From the NCBI GenBank assembly GCA_036172665.1, contig CM069871.1:3596001-3660000 (forward strand): a DNA stretch of 64,000 nucleotides, in the 5' to 3' direction. The position numbers and the translations under genes are program-made. This DNA comes from Prosopocoilus inquinatus. Its lineage: Eukaryota; Arthropoda; Insecta; Coleoptera; Lucanidae. Under the pieces are notes generated by a model that saw nothing but the letters and a program-made list of their open reading frames with translations, was not told where the DNA came from and did no database searches. Positions 45,214 through 55,967 of the stretch are shown here, piece by piece. Positions within the stretch are counted from its first letter, which is position 1. The number at the start of each line of letters is the position of its first letter.

Positions 45214-46286
45214 GGACAATAGGGCGCGACCAGTAGGCCACGGCCGATAGGGCGCAAGTGATAGGACGTGGGACACTAAGGCGTGAAAATACTAGGGCGC
45301 GCGGACACTTGGGCGCAGAAATCAAATGAAAATGAAAACATAATAATGTGCAGCGTTAAAGTAATCTTTTAATGAACGAACTAGGCTTTAATTAATTCAA
45401 TCGCCAACAACCTTCATCAAAATCATGGTTTACTTCAATGATTTTTTTGTTTAAATGACTCGTTACATGATACATTGTGTTGAATGATTGTGGATTTCTT
45501 TAATAATCATACCTTCTGATGTATGAATGCAATGATTGCAAGCACTGTTCTTTCGTTTACATCGCTCAAAATTACAGATCAGAAAGAAGTATTTAAAACA
45601 CAACCACTGTGAGTGCAAATGTGTGCAGAAATGACAGAAATTTGACAGGAATGACACAACATTGACAAGTCATTTGGTTTTCAGATGATTTGGTTATATT
45701 TTAACTACAAATCGTTTTTGATTGCAGTGAAACCCTCGAGCAGCCTCAGTACAGCTGTTTCAGACCCATTTGGGACTTCTTCAGCAGAGACAAAAAATAA
45801 AAGAAACACAAGCAGAATTTTTTCTATCTCAGAAAGTACGTGATTTTGCATTCATTTTGAGGGCCGATCTTTCCACTTACTAATAAAGTTCCCAATGACG
45901 TTATTTGGTGAATAAGTTGAATTTTATGAGCGGTTATCATGGTGATTCGTCGAATTATTCGTCAGATAAATTTATTAGGAGGTTGGAAAGGTCGAGCCTA
46001 AGCATTTCTACCTTAAAATTTGAAATCTGCCATTCAAAATTATTTAAAATTTGAAATTTGCTATTTGAAATGTTTTGACAAGTCATTAAAATCTTATTTA
46101 CAACGAAAAATTAAATCATGCGAAGTTTTATGGCCGCAATGGTACTTACACGATCAGGGGATAATTGACAACAATGAGTTTCGCGTCGCAGCGTATTCGC
46201 GCTGTAGAGGACTTGCGCCCTAGCGGCGTCGCGCCCTACTAGCGGCGCCCATTTGGCCGCGCCGTGATTGCTGCGCCCAAATGTCC
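45214..46286. mobile_element. Unclassified transposon-like element with GGGCGC-rich inverted ends
   Basis: The left end GGACAATAGGGCGC and the inverted right end GGACATTTGGGCGC form imperfect terminal repeats. Four GGGCGC copies occur within 45214-45320, and four GCGCCC, the inverse, within 46210-46275. Such multiple inverted subterminal motifs often serve as transposase sites. The ~1.07-kb interior has no transposase. It contains a MITE (45861-45998) and a diverged 'agctgtttcag.cc.atttggg' block. No target duplication was found. Confidence 0.5.
45861..45998. mobile_element. Diverged relative of the 6484-6612 MITE
   Basis: Left 'gggccgatctttccac' and the inverted right end 'ggctcgacctttccaacctc' then 'ctaataaattta' match the 6484 element's ends. 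The arms are more decayed. Confidence 0.6.
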
Positions 46287-46689
46287 GCATTCATAGTTTT
46301 AAAACAAAAGTTTAGACTCGCATGCCCGAATGCACGTCTTGGCCCGCGTACTTAGAGCGAAGGTTTCTCTCTCTCTCTCTCTCGCGAATTCGTAACAATA
46401 CACACTACATCAGGAGATACTTGTGAGATTAAAGTGTCCGTCAAAATAATATGAATAGGAAAACACGAAATTTGTTTCTTATTTCGCAATTACTTCATTT
46501 GATTCGGAGTAATTATTTCAATGTAACGTTCCGAAACTCTACGCTCTCTGACAACAATCGCAATTCAAATGTTTTTTTTTTTAATGATTTCTAAGACAAA
46601 AAAAACTAGTCTTGAGTAATACTATCCCTCTTCGTTTAAAAATCGATTAAAAAATCCCATTTGTAGCATACTTTTTGAAAGACGCGTCG

Positions 46690-46755
46690 GTCGTCTCCAG
46701 CAGGTTACGAGCTGTCGGCGTCCAGACGCGGGGGTTGCGTAACTTGGGGATGAAA
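46690..46755. repeat. Dispersed repeat, inverted copy at 59425-59500
   Basis: 'ggtcgtctccagcaggttac' plus 'gagctgtcggcgtccagacg' matches, in reverse orientation, 'cgtctggacgccgacagctc'-like sequence at 59454-59496. About 65 bp is shared, including 'ttacg.aaccccc'. Probably remnants of one transposon family. The remainder of 46290-47570 shows no gene. Confidence 0.8.
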
Positions 46756-47573
46756 AGGGAGTAACAGGGAAACTGCAAACTAACTCATTAAAACAACAAG
46801 GATTACCTTTATTGTTTAAAGGTCAGAAATACAGATAACTGTATCCCACGACGACGATCAGATTAACTGATATCTTCTACAAATTACGCACATCTTTTAT
46901 ACTGCCAATGTACGTGACGTCACGACCAAATTCCGCAAAACTTTAATTGAACCCGTACTTTGCTCGGTTGCTGAAAAGGTGATGTCAGGATTTTCACGTT
47001 GTTTCCAATCGTCATTTCTATTAAATCGTGAATTAATTGATTGTGTTTAAACACTCATACAAAGCCCGAGTTATTTGCGTATTTGCAACTTTGCGGATTC
47101 ACGCTACAAGTTCATCGCCTCAGTCGTTGCACCAGCAAACCGCTTATCAGCAAATAACTCGCAATGCATTGGAAAAAATACATTTTAAATTAATTAAATA
47201 CGGTTTTCAAATTTTCCGTAATCGTGACAATACATAACTTAAGAAAATATTGAAGGCTTCCTTTTGTTAAATGTTTCTAATTTGCTTGACATCATCAGTA
47301 TTCATGATTTACGCATTTATTGTTTGCAAAATAAATACGCAGACGGGATTTTGTGCCGAAAATGTACAGCTGCGGTCCTTAAAAATCGGCACGCCTTGAC
47401 AAATACTATGTTTTGGTGATCCTAAATCGACCCGAAAGTTGATATTTTCAAACGTCACTCGAATTTGTCAACTTTAGTTTGATTCACACGAACTTTTCAC
47501 ACATTTACGCGTCACAATTCTCAGTGTACCAGTGTACCAGTGCGCTAAGTGTACACAGTCATGCTTTTTAGTA

Positions 47574-48885
47574 ATGTCTTCCGTACAAACCTTAAACAAG
47601 CAATCGAGTAAGTAGTTTAAACCAAGGCAAAATAAAAATAGAAAATAAAATTCAACACGTTTTTGTTTTATCTTTTAGATTATTGCGACTTCAAATTTTA
47701 TAAGGGAGACATTATTTAAAAGCAAGACCGTACATTCAGTGCAGTGCAGTACAGAAATTACATTAGTTAATTAATTAATTCAAGAAAAATTCGCAACTTA
47801 ATCTATTAATTCGGTAAAAATGAAGGAAAGAACGATTTTTTTATTTAAATTTTTATCATGCATGTCACCTGTCAACATTAAATCAACTTTTGTTTGTTTG
47901 TTTGTTTTGAAGACTTGTAGTGTGACAGCCGACGAATGCAAAAAATCGATTCACTCTTCAACTGTTTCGTCTAGAAATTTTCAAAATTCTGGATAAACAA
48001 AAATTTCGTGAAGATACGTTTTCATTTTCATATAAAATTGAACTTAGGGATGTTTTTAACGTTACGTTGCTGTGGTCACTGCTCAATACTCAATAATGAA
48101 AAACCTTCATTTAGGAAGCTGTTTTCATGGCGTATAATAAAGAAAAACTTAAAATTGGTAAATAACGGACGGACGAACAGACACACGATAACAATTTCTC
48201 TCACCTGAATTGTTTTTGTTTCAGGTTTTTCGCTAATTAATGCGAGTACAGCAACAACGTCTGTTTTGATAGGCGGTAGCTGACTTGTTGATTGACAGCC
48301 ACGACCAAAATTTAATGCTCACGACTGTACATGCGTCTATATAAGGTCTACAAGATTCCAACGTTTTGGACTTTAGACTTTGGAATCCTGTAACGCTGCT
48401 GCACATAAACAAAAATTTCGTGGAGATAATCCACGTTTTCATTTTCATATAAAATTGAACATAGGGAAATTTTTAACGTTACATTGCTGTGGTCACTGCT
48501 CAATAGTCAGTAATGAAAAACTGCATTCAGGAAGCTGTTTTCAGGGCGTATAACAAAGAAAAAAAATAAAGTTAGTGAATAACGGACGGACGAACAGACA
48601 CACAATAACAATTTCTCTCACCTGAATTGTTTTTTTTTTCTTCAGGTTTCTCGCTACTTAGTGCGAGTAAAGCAATAACGGTTGTTTTGATGGGCGGTAG
48701 CTGACTTGTTGATTGACAGCCAATTCCCTACAAACCTTAAACAAGCAGTCGAGTAAGTAGGTTAAAAAATAAAATTCAACACGTTTTTGTTTTACCTTTT
48801 AGATTATGGTGACTTCAAATTTTGTAGATATTTTGGAGACATTACTTAAAAGCGTGACCGTACATTCAGAAAAAACTGAACTGAA
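47574..48885. repeat. Duplicated blocks A-B-B-A
   Basis: Block A ('aaaccttaaacaagca.tcga', then GTAAGTAG, then 'ttcaacacgtttttgtttta.cttttag') is at about 47586-47745 and 48732-48866. Block B ('aacaaaaatttcgtg.agata' to 'gtagctgacttgttgattgacagcc') is at about 47996-48300 and 48408-48722. Block A has donor- and acceptor-like edges (GAGTAAGTAG ... TTTTAG). Block B has 'ttttgtttcag|gttt'. No conserved frame was found. The second A copy abuts the LINE at 48888. Confidence 0.85.
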
Positions 48886-48980
48886 CTCAACTACATTTCT
48901 TTTCCTAGTATAAGTAACAACCTTACACTTATCCACATTTAAATTTAGTTTATTTATTCTACACCACTCAATCAGATGAT

Positions 48981-49406
48981 CTAACTGTTATTGTAAAAAT
49001 TGACAATCACTGATATCTTTGATTTTACAAAAAAATTTAACGTCATCCGCAAATAATAAATTATGAATTTAATAACTCCTGTCAGATCATTTATATAAAG
49101 GGAAAATAAACGAAGACCCAAATTAGACCCTTGGAGTACACCCGACGTCGGGAAATAAGGACTTGACCCAACACCTCGATAGACTACGGTGGATTTTCTC
49201 ATAGACAAGTAGGAATTAAAAGAATCAACTATATTCGGACAGAAACCAATAAGTGAAAGCTTATGAAGTAATAGCTTATGATCCACTCTATCAAAAGCTT
49301 TTTCGAAATCTGTCCAGATCACATCAACTTGCCCTGATTTATCTAAGGTATTAGATACAAATTGCCCAAAATTACACAGATTAGAAGCTGCAGATCTTCC
49401 ACTCAT
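48981..49406 (-). pseudogene. LINE 2 reverse transcriptase fragment
   Basis: The 141-residue frame carries MSGRSAASNL, DFEKAFDRVDHK (RT catalytic Asp block A) and GVLQGSNLG in place of the usual GVPQGSxLGP. It frameshifts just before the FADD catalytic motif, and recognisable RT sequence resumes in another frame to about 48890. It starts one residue after the MITE insertion. Confidence 0.85.
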
Positions 49407-49418
49407 GAATCCATGTTG

Positions 49419-49579
49419 ATTATCACTACAGGACGGAATTATATATTTTGTTCAAGTCTGTTTCAAAAGAGGCGGCAACGAGCGTGTGTGCATTCACACG
49501 TCGGCGTCGCTGCAATGTTTGCCGCCTCGCTTGTATTTAATCGAACAAAATATATAATTCCGTTCCCTGATTATCACTA
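49419..49579. mobile_element. 141-bp MITE inserted in the LINE 2 RT, 10-bp target duplication
   Basis: The element 49429-49569 begins CAGGACGGAATTATATATTT and ends with its near-inverse (…AATTCCGTTCCCTG). It is flanked by direct ATTATCACTA (49419-28 and 49570-79). It splits the RT codons for the sequence before QHGF. The 9-10-bp duplication points to a Mutator-like (MULE) or related superfamily. The centre is GC-rich and contains no frame. Confidence 0.85.
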
Positions 49580-50162
49580 ATAAAATTAGTTTTGAGAACT
49601 TCATACATATTTTTATAGATCAATATTTCAAATACTTTAGCAAAATTATTCATAACCGCTACCAGGTTTACCTTTTTTAAGAATTGGTAACTTTCGCACA
49701 TTTCCATACCTTAGGAAAACTGGACGTTTTTAAAGTCATATTAAATAAATAACTTAACGGAGCCGCTAGCACAGGAGCGCAATCTTTAACAAAAAATGAT
49801 GGTAGACCTCTAATCCTGAGGTGAAATTATTTTTCGGTTTTTTTTATTGTCATATAAACATCCTTCTCCGAGACTTCAAAAACTGTATGGTTTAAGGGCA
49901 TGTTAACAGTAGGTACGACATAATGAGAACTGTGATCAGTTTTGGAACTATCATTGCTGGCTTTAAAAATGCTACTAAAGTATTCTGCAAAAGCTTCAAC
50001 TATTTCACAGGAAGACGTAGTTATTTTATCTTCAATAAGTAAAGTGTTAGGAAATTGGGTTTTGTTGTTTTTGGATTTACAGTCCAGAAGTTTTTGCTAT
50101 CGTCAATAACTATGTATATAAGCATTGTAATCAATTTTGATTTGAGCTTTCATTTCTCTTCG

Positions 50163-50432
50163 TTAAAAACTGAGCAAGTCAGCATTACGTTTACATCTCC
50201 TAAATCTTTTTCGCACCGCTTCTTTTTGTTTAATAAGTGTTTTAAGGCAACGAGAATACCACTTAGGAAAACGGTAATGTTTTTTGATAGCAATTGGAAC
50301 ATACATATGAAGTATTTCATTAAGTTTGCTGTAAAAAGCTTCGCATGCTGAATTGACATCCTTAAAACTGCAGAGGTATTTCCAGTCTATATTTGACAGT
50401 GTCTTGTACAACCAAAGCAAGTAACCTTCCAT
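50163..50432 (-). pseudogene. LINE 2 endonuclease-RT linker fragment
   Basis: The frame contains PKWYSRCLKTLIKQKEAVRK, matching the conserved linker of Jockey-type ORF2 (PxWxxxxLxxLIxxK). Frameshifts separate it from both neighbouring domains. Confidence 0.75.
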
Positions 50433-50465
50433 TTCAGTTATGTATGGTGTTCACCTGATTCAAAT

Positions 50466-50874
50466 TTAACGTTTCAATAAAAAAAAGTTGAGATTCATAG
50501 ATTTAGCGTCTTCTGCCTCATGATAAAGTGAGCCTACATTAAAATCACCAGCTATTAAAATACTACCATCAAAGTCTAGCAGGTATTCCTCAAGTAAAGT
50601 TAAAAACAATTTTAAAGATTCAGAATGAACATCAGGAGGAATATACAATAGAACCATTATTATAAATTTGCCCGGTTTTATCATCGACCTACAGCCAATT
50701 ATATCAACAAGTGGAACACATTTCCTTATTTCAGAAAAGTCAATTTCTGTAACTGTGAAAGAATTTTTTATTGCAACCAGACATCCACCTCCTCTGGATT
50801 TACCCACTGATTCAAAGTCTTTGTCACATCTTAGGGCTAAGAAATCTGACGATACCAATTCTGAAGACAGAACT
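50466..50874 (-). pseudogene. LINE 2 endonuclease domain fragment
   Basis: The APE-type endonuclease remnant has 'RGGGCLVAI', 'LLYIPPD' and the GDFN metal-binding motif (AGDFNVG). It lacks its N-terminus, being joined at about 50874 to the tail of LINE 1. The apparent N-terminal residues HYHYHYHYQ are translation of the LINE 1 tail repeat. Confidence 0.85.
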
Positions 50875-50990
50875 TGATAATGATAGTGATAATGATAATG
50901 CTTTATTGATGATATAAACACAAGGTATATCATAGGTCAAAACATATAGAATAAAAATACAAAATACAGCATATTGTATAAAAAAGTATT

Positions 50991-52469
50991 CTAGGCAGTG
51001 TAAGTATGCTGGAGAAATTCTTCAATCGAGTAGAAAGTATTTTTTATTAAATAATTTTTAATGATATTTTTAAACTTCAGAAATGGAGTTGCTCTTATTT
51101 CGGCAGGCAGAATATTGAAGAATTTTATTGCAAAATAATTAGTTCCATTCCGAAATTTATTTAATCTGTGTTGTGGCAGTACTATGTCAGAATTGTGTCT
51201 AGTATTGTGGTTGTGAATGGACAAATGATCATTGTAATTACTGGCATTCAATTTTATGTAAATCAAACATTCAAGTATATATAATGAAGGAAACATTAAG
51301 ATATTAAGTTTTTTAAAGGAAGGTTTGCAACTGTCTCTATATCCAATGCCGTCTATTATGCGAATAGCTTTTTTTTGAAGCAGAAAAATTCTTTTAGCAT
51401 CTGGACAATGTCCCCATACCATTACAGCATATGACATGGCGGAGTGAAAAATACCGTAATAAGCCGCTATTACGGTACTCAAGGGAACAGATTTAACTAA
51501 GTTTCGTAAAAGATAAGTAACCGTAGCAAGTTTATTAGCCAGATAATTAATATATTCACCCCATTGTAAAGTAGAATCTAAATATACACCCAAATATTTG
51601 ATACATTTTGTATTTGTGAAATTTGTTGTCTTAATGTTATTTGTATCTCTTAGAGAGAACAGCATAAACTGTGTTTTGCTTTCATTCAAGCTAAGCTTAT
51701 CATTTGTAAACCAGTTTTTAATTTGAATTACGGCATTCATAAAATTATCAGTTCCTTTTATCAAATCAGCATCACGAGTTAGTAATATTGTATCATCCGC
51801 AAACAATAATATCTTTTCGTTAGGTAGACATTTATCAATATTATTTATATACAGTAAGAACAAAGTAGGACCAAGTACAGATCCTTGGGGAACACCAAAC
51901 GTAGTATTTACTGTATTTGAGCATTCGCCACGATAGCGAGCAAAATGTCTTCTATTCGTTAGATATGATTTTATTAATTTTATACTTGATACATCAAAAT
52001 TGTAATATTCTAGTTTAGAAATTAAGATCTCGTACGGAATGCAGTCAAATGCTTTTGTGAGATCACAAAACACAGAAAATGCATTCTCTCTGTTTTCAAA
52101 TGCATCAACTATATATTCGATTAGCGAATTTATTGCAGTAACGGTGGAATGATTTTTCCGAAAACCGTGTTGATGAATGCTATACAAATTAAAAGATTCA
52201 AAGAAAGAACATATTCTGTTTTTCATTGCCGTTTCAATTATTTTGGATATAACTGGAATCAGAGAGATAGGTCGATAATTGCTGCATTCTTTTGGATTGC
52301 CTTTTTTAAATATAGGTACAACACAAGAGAGTTTTAGGACATCAGGATATACACCAGTAGCAAATATCAGATTGATTAGTTTAGTTAACGGTAGATATAT
52401 TAAATTGACAATGTTTTTTATGATGCAGACATTCATACCATACGCATCTAAGCTATTAGTGGGTTTCAT
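50991..52469 (-). CDS. LINE 1 reverse transcriptase ORF, 492 codons, nearly intact
   Basis: RNA-directed DNA polymerase of a non-LTR retrotransposon. RT motifs in order: NYRPISL (~64-70), HQHGFRKNHST (~99-109), FCDLTKAFD with the catalytic Asp (~134-142), GVPQGSVLGP (~192-201), LLFADDTILL with the catalytic FADD (~221-230), LSLNESKTQ and KYLGV (thumb). The C-terminal NHNTRHNSD ... LPAEIR motif is typical of CR1/Jockey-superfamily ORF2. The true ORF2 would continue upstream into 52472-52882 by a 1-nt frame change. No stop interrupts the RT, implying relatively recent loss of activity. Confidence 0.9.
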   Translation of the reverse strand: MKPTNSLDAYGMNVCIIKNIVNLIYLPLTKLINLIFATGVYPDVLKLSCVVPIFKKGNPKECSNYRPISLIPVISKIIETAMKNRICSFFESFNLYSIHQHGFRKNHSTVTAINSLIEYIVDAFENRENAFSVFCDLTKAFDCIPYEILISKLEYYNFDVSSIKLIKSYLTNRRHFARYRGECSNTVNTTFGVPQGSVLGPTLFLLYINNIDKCLPNEKILLFADDTILLTRDADLIKGTDNFMNAVIQIKNWFTNDKLSLNESKTQFMLFSLRDTNNIKTTNFTNTKCIKYLGVYLDSTLQWGEYINYLANKLATVTYLLRNLVKSVPLSTVIAAYYGIFHSAMSYAVMVWGHCPDAKRIFLLQKKAIRIIDGIGYRDSCKPSFKKLNILMFPSLYILECLIYIKLNASNYNDHLSIHNHNTRHNSDIVLPQHRLNKFRNGTNYFAIKFFNILPAEIRATPFLKFKNIIKNYLIKNTFYSIEEFLQHTYTA

Positions 52470-52471
52470 AT

Positions 52472-52882
52472 TTAGAAAATATCGCGAATCTCTATAAAAG
52501 TTACATCATTGAAATGGAAAGACTGATTAATTTTTATGGTATTTAAGGCACAAACATCGAAAGAATCTGTAGGCGGATCTAATTTAGAAATAGTTTCATT
52601 TGCTATGTTAGCAAAAAAAATGTTAAAATCGTTCGCAGAGATTTGTTCATTTGCAGATGTAATTCTGTTTGTTTGATTTCTTTGCATGTTTATAACGTTC
52701 CACATAGCTTTTGCGCTGTTATTGGAATTTGCTATATATTTTCCATAAGATGATTTTTTTGTCGCTTCTAACTCTTTATTATAAATGAATTTGTAATTTC
52801 TGTGATCTTCTATGTTTTTGAGGGTTGGAAATTTACTTTTTACTTCATATAAGAAATTTAAGTGTTCCCGCATTTTTCGCAA
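52472..52882 (-). pseudogene. LINE 1 linker region of ORF2
   Basis: The frame reads MRKMREHLNFLYEVKS … NIFFANIANE, the usual segment between endonuclease and RT. It ends at a stop 3 nt before the RT frame's ATG. A single-base shift joins them, so the break is one frameshift. Confidence 0.8.
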
Positions 52883-53132
52883 ATCATCTGTGAACCAAAC
52901 TTCAGCCGACTATACTAATTACGTTGAATTCATTCAAGGACAGATTGCAAATAAAGTCAAATATCTTTTTTCAAACTCCTAACATTTTGGAAATAAAAGT
53001 CGATAGTAAAATCAGAAGATTTGCCTTGATTGGTACCCATATCTTTCCATGCAGGTTTATCACTATTTATAACTATTAATGAGCGGTCGTTAGAAATAAT
53101 ATTTGACTTATTAGTTAACTTGTGCAGTGATG

Positions 53133-53498
53133 TCACTTTGTTGACTGATTTTGACTGATGGTTTCGTATAAAAAATTACCACTTTCCCTATTGCACATAT
53201 GTTCCGGCACACCATAATCAGAATTTAACGAGTCTGAAATTTCATTTGCAATGATATTAAAAATAGCCTTAGCAGTATTTAGTCTATGAGTCTGATGGAT
53301 ATTATTCCTATATTTAATGAATTCCACAAAAAAGATAGAGTCATGCTCGCAATTATTTACTCTTTGAATAAAATTATTTAGTTTATGATTGAACAAGAGT
53401 TTACTGTTGAGAAAACTCTTATCAGTTAACAAAGGGACAGACATTATGATAACATTCGTATTGGTACATAAGCGTAACTTTTGAAGGAGTGATCGCAT
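53133..53498 (-). pseudogene. LINE 1 ORF1-like esterase (SGNH) C-terminal part
   Basis: Upstream codons encode AGSNDFTNGQ, followed by NVIIMSVPLLTD and FNHKLNNFI, resembling the SGNH/esterase domain in ORF1 of CR1-like LINEs. The Ser of block I is not seen because the 5' end is truncated near 53590. The assignment rests on motif order only. Confidence 0.5.
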
Positions 53499-53590
53499 TT
53501 TTAGATACTGCCCATTTGTAAAATCATTAGAACCAGCTGATCTTAAGATTTTAAGAAAGATTTCAGTCAGCGTTGCTGAGTTGAAAAAGC

Positions 53591-54600
53591 AATAACGTCT
53601 GCAAGTAAAATTTCAGGACAAATTTTTTAGAAACAATCGAAAAGAGAAGTGAAATGACGAGCATGACAAGAAGAAGCGATTCGTATTGCCTCGGAAATGT
53701 AAGTAAGATCAATGAATCGAATTGAAATCGAAGATGAAACGCCCAATTACAGAACCCAAGAATAAATGAGTAGGGGAAAGCTTCATCCAGACAAAAATTA
53801 CATACCACATTGACATACACGCTTAATTTTCTTGCATAATCAATTTTATGACCACCAATCGCAAGAACAACATCTCTCTCTTTCTCTCTCATTGTCTTTC
53901 CGAACAATCCCCGTCTGTGATTTACCTGTCCGTCTGTTCATTCATTATAGAGCCAGATAAAATTGCTCTTATATTAATGGATCTAAATTGAATGAATTAA
54001 ATTCAATCCGATCCCGTTAGCATTATTTAATTTAGTTTTCTCAGGAAGCTTAGCTTAACGTCCTGGCAAAACATTGCCGCTCCGAACTGAAACGTATCAT
54101 CATCACTTCTGGGAGCCCCCCCGAACAAAACCCCATCTCTCGCTTTGACAATATTGATTTACGCGATCAATGAACCGCTTCGAATTAATGAGATCTTGAT
54201 CGAGACAAGAGGTCTTCACGGCGGACTGCTGCTGCTGTTGGAATGGCCGTGCATTAGAATGAGAATTGCTAATCTACTTATTATAGATTCCTCCGTCTCT
54301 TCGCTCGCTCGTTCGCCTGCGACCATTGGTCACGCCGCCTTTGATGAGTAATTAAAGATGCAGCCACCCAAAGAGCTGCTGCGACGACTCTCTGCAAACG
54401 AGATGCGGTGCTTCCCCTGGAACCACTCGGCTATGAATTCTTGGATGTGACACCGTTGCATAATAGCCGGCACGACGAGAGGTGCTAATTACACCACTCG
54501 GATGGAACTTTGTGCATTACTTTGTATGCAGGAGGGCCACTACATTTATATGTAGGGTGCAATTTGAATTTTACAATTGCATTTATATTTTGGTGATTAT
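53591..54600. other. Non-repetitive, partly GC-rich stretch
   Basis: 54140-54560 is of mixed composition and free of repeats, with motifs such as 'cctttgatgagtaattaaag'. No exon with good splice sites was found. A regulatory or conserved non-coding role is possible but not shown. Confidence 0.3.
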
Positions 54601-55229
54601 ACAGGTTGTATCAGTTTAGTTTTGGTTGCGGAATATACGAAAGAGCAATGAGAGGAGAAGATAATCTAATAATTCTTCGGCTGAAAACTTTTGCAAGTCA
54701 AAAAGCCGACAGGAAACAAAGTGACAAAATAAAACAACCGAACCGTGAACAAATGCAATGCATCAACTCCTTAAAACAAAAAGAAAATAACAAGAGAAGA
54801 AAAAACAACATAAAACATAAAACAAAAGAGAACGAGAATCGTAGTATTCACGTCTACCTATAAATACATGAGTGCAAAGGCAATACAAAAAAAAAAAAAT
54901 TAAGAGTCAGTATATTTGAAAATTTCTTCAGTGCTGTAAGAGCATTCTTCTTTAAAGAAATTCTTCATTTTTGTCTGGAACCGAGATTTCGGGTAGATTT
55001 CTCAACTTTGAAGAAATATTATTATTTTACAAATTAAATTAGCGACACGGACGGTCATTATTTATTCTATGAATTTTATTAAATGCAGGATTTTGTTGAG
55101 AGTTGTCATGTGAAGCCAACAAACAAAAAAAAAGTAGCTCAGATCATGCGCCAGACGCCAACAAGTGAGGTCCAAATGGTGGAATTTCGCCCAATTTGGC
55201 AACCCTGCCCAGAGATGTCAACAACTATT

Positions 55230-55345
55230 GGGCGCGTTCAGCGGCTGAGTTGCTTACTCAGCAATCGATTGTGATTGGCTCACGCCAAGGTAATAGCCAA
55301 TCACAAACGACTGCTGAGTAAGCAACGCATCCGCTGAACGCGCCC
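55230..55345. mobile_element. PIF/Harbinger-like MITE, 116 bp, ATT target duplication
   Basis: The ends GGGCGCGTTCAGCGG, with ~50-bp inverted arms (gttgcttactcagca, attggct), are flanked by ATT on each side (55227-29 and 55346-48). Confidence 0.85.
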
Positions 55346-55967
55346 ATTGACTTCATTTAGAAATAAAATTCAGAACATTGCCAACTCAAACAGTCGCTTT
55401 TGAATATTCTACTTAAACGTATTATTACTGGCAACACTGGTAGCCTCAGCGCTCAAAAGACGACTGTCAAATTAAAATTACGAAAGAAAACTTGCGATTA
55501 GTGTCGTTGATTTTCGTCAAAGACGTAAACAAAAGACGATCGACTATTTAAGAAATGCAAGAAAGAAAAAGATCGACGATTTTAAATAGAGGCAAACATT
55601 TCGTTTTCACTTTTGCGGTATGGGTACAAATAAAAACAGTAAACGATCGAATTTCAACTGTTTCCTCCACAAAAGTGAGAAACAAAAAAATAAAATGAAA
55701 ACAAAAGACAATCGATTGTTTAACAAATGCAAATAAAGAAAGGAAAGTAAATAGTAAAAATCATGGACGTTCTGAATATAGAGGCTGGTTCAGATGCATT
55801 CGGACACACAAAATATTTATTTGTATGTAGATCGGTTTCTGATTGGTTTCCTGTGAATTCCTGGGAATTATTAAAAAAAAAACAGTTTTGTTTTTGCTCT
55901 TGCGTTTAAAATAAAAACAAAACACATTCGAGTTTCTATCGAATTCCGACTCTTTCCTTCAAATTCA

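Larger units (their letters stand above)
48888..50874 (-). mobile_element. Decayed non-LTR retrotransposon (LINE 2, Jockey-superfamily type)
   Basis: On the minus strand, fragments run in order: endonuclease (50874-50466, with GGGCLVAIKNS and LIAGDFNV), linker (50432-50163, FPKWYSRCLKTLIKQKE), then RT (49700-48890, with WTDFEKAFDRVDHKLL, GVLQGSNLG and, in decayed frames, the FADD region and WCRINKLNLNVDKC). Several frameshifts and a MITE (49429-49569) break it. The endonuclease start is cut where LINE 1 abuts, and the 3' end is truncated at about 48888. Confidence 0.85.
50875..53590 (-). mobile_element. CR1-like LINE 1 with internal endonuclease deletion
   Basis: The minus-strand order is an esterase-like segment (53590-53133, with AGSNDF like the GxND block of SGNH hydrolases found in CR1-type ORF1), the first residues of an endonuclease (QNVRSLK near 52985), then an abrupt jump to the linker (52882-52472) and a nearly intact RT (52469-50991). 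The endonuclease core is missing. The 3' end has AATAAAG near 50901 and a tail of ATTATC-type repeats (50875-50900), as in CR1 elements. It is flanked by LINE 2 sequence at the 3' side. Confidence 0.85.
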
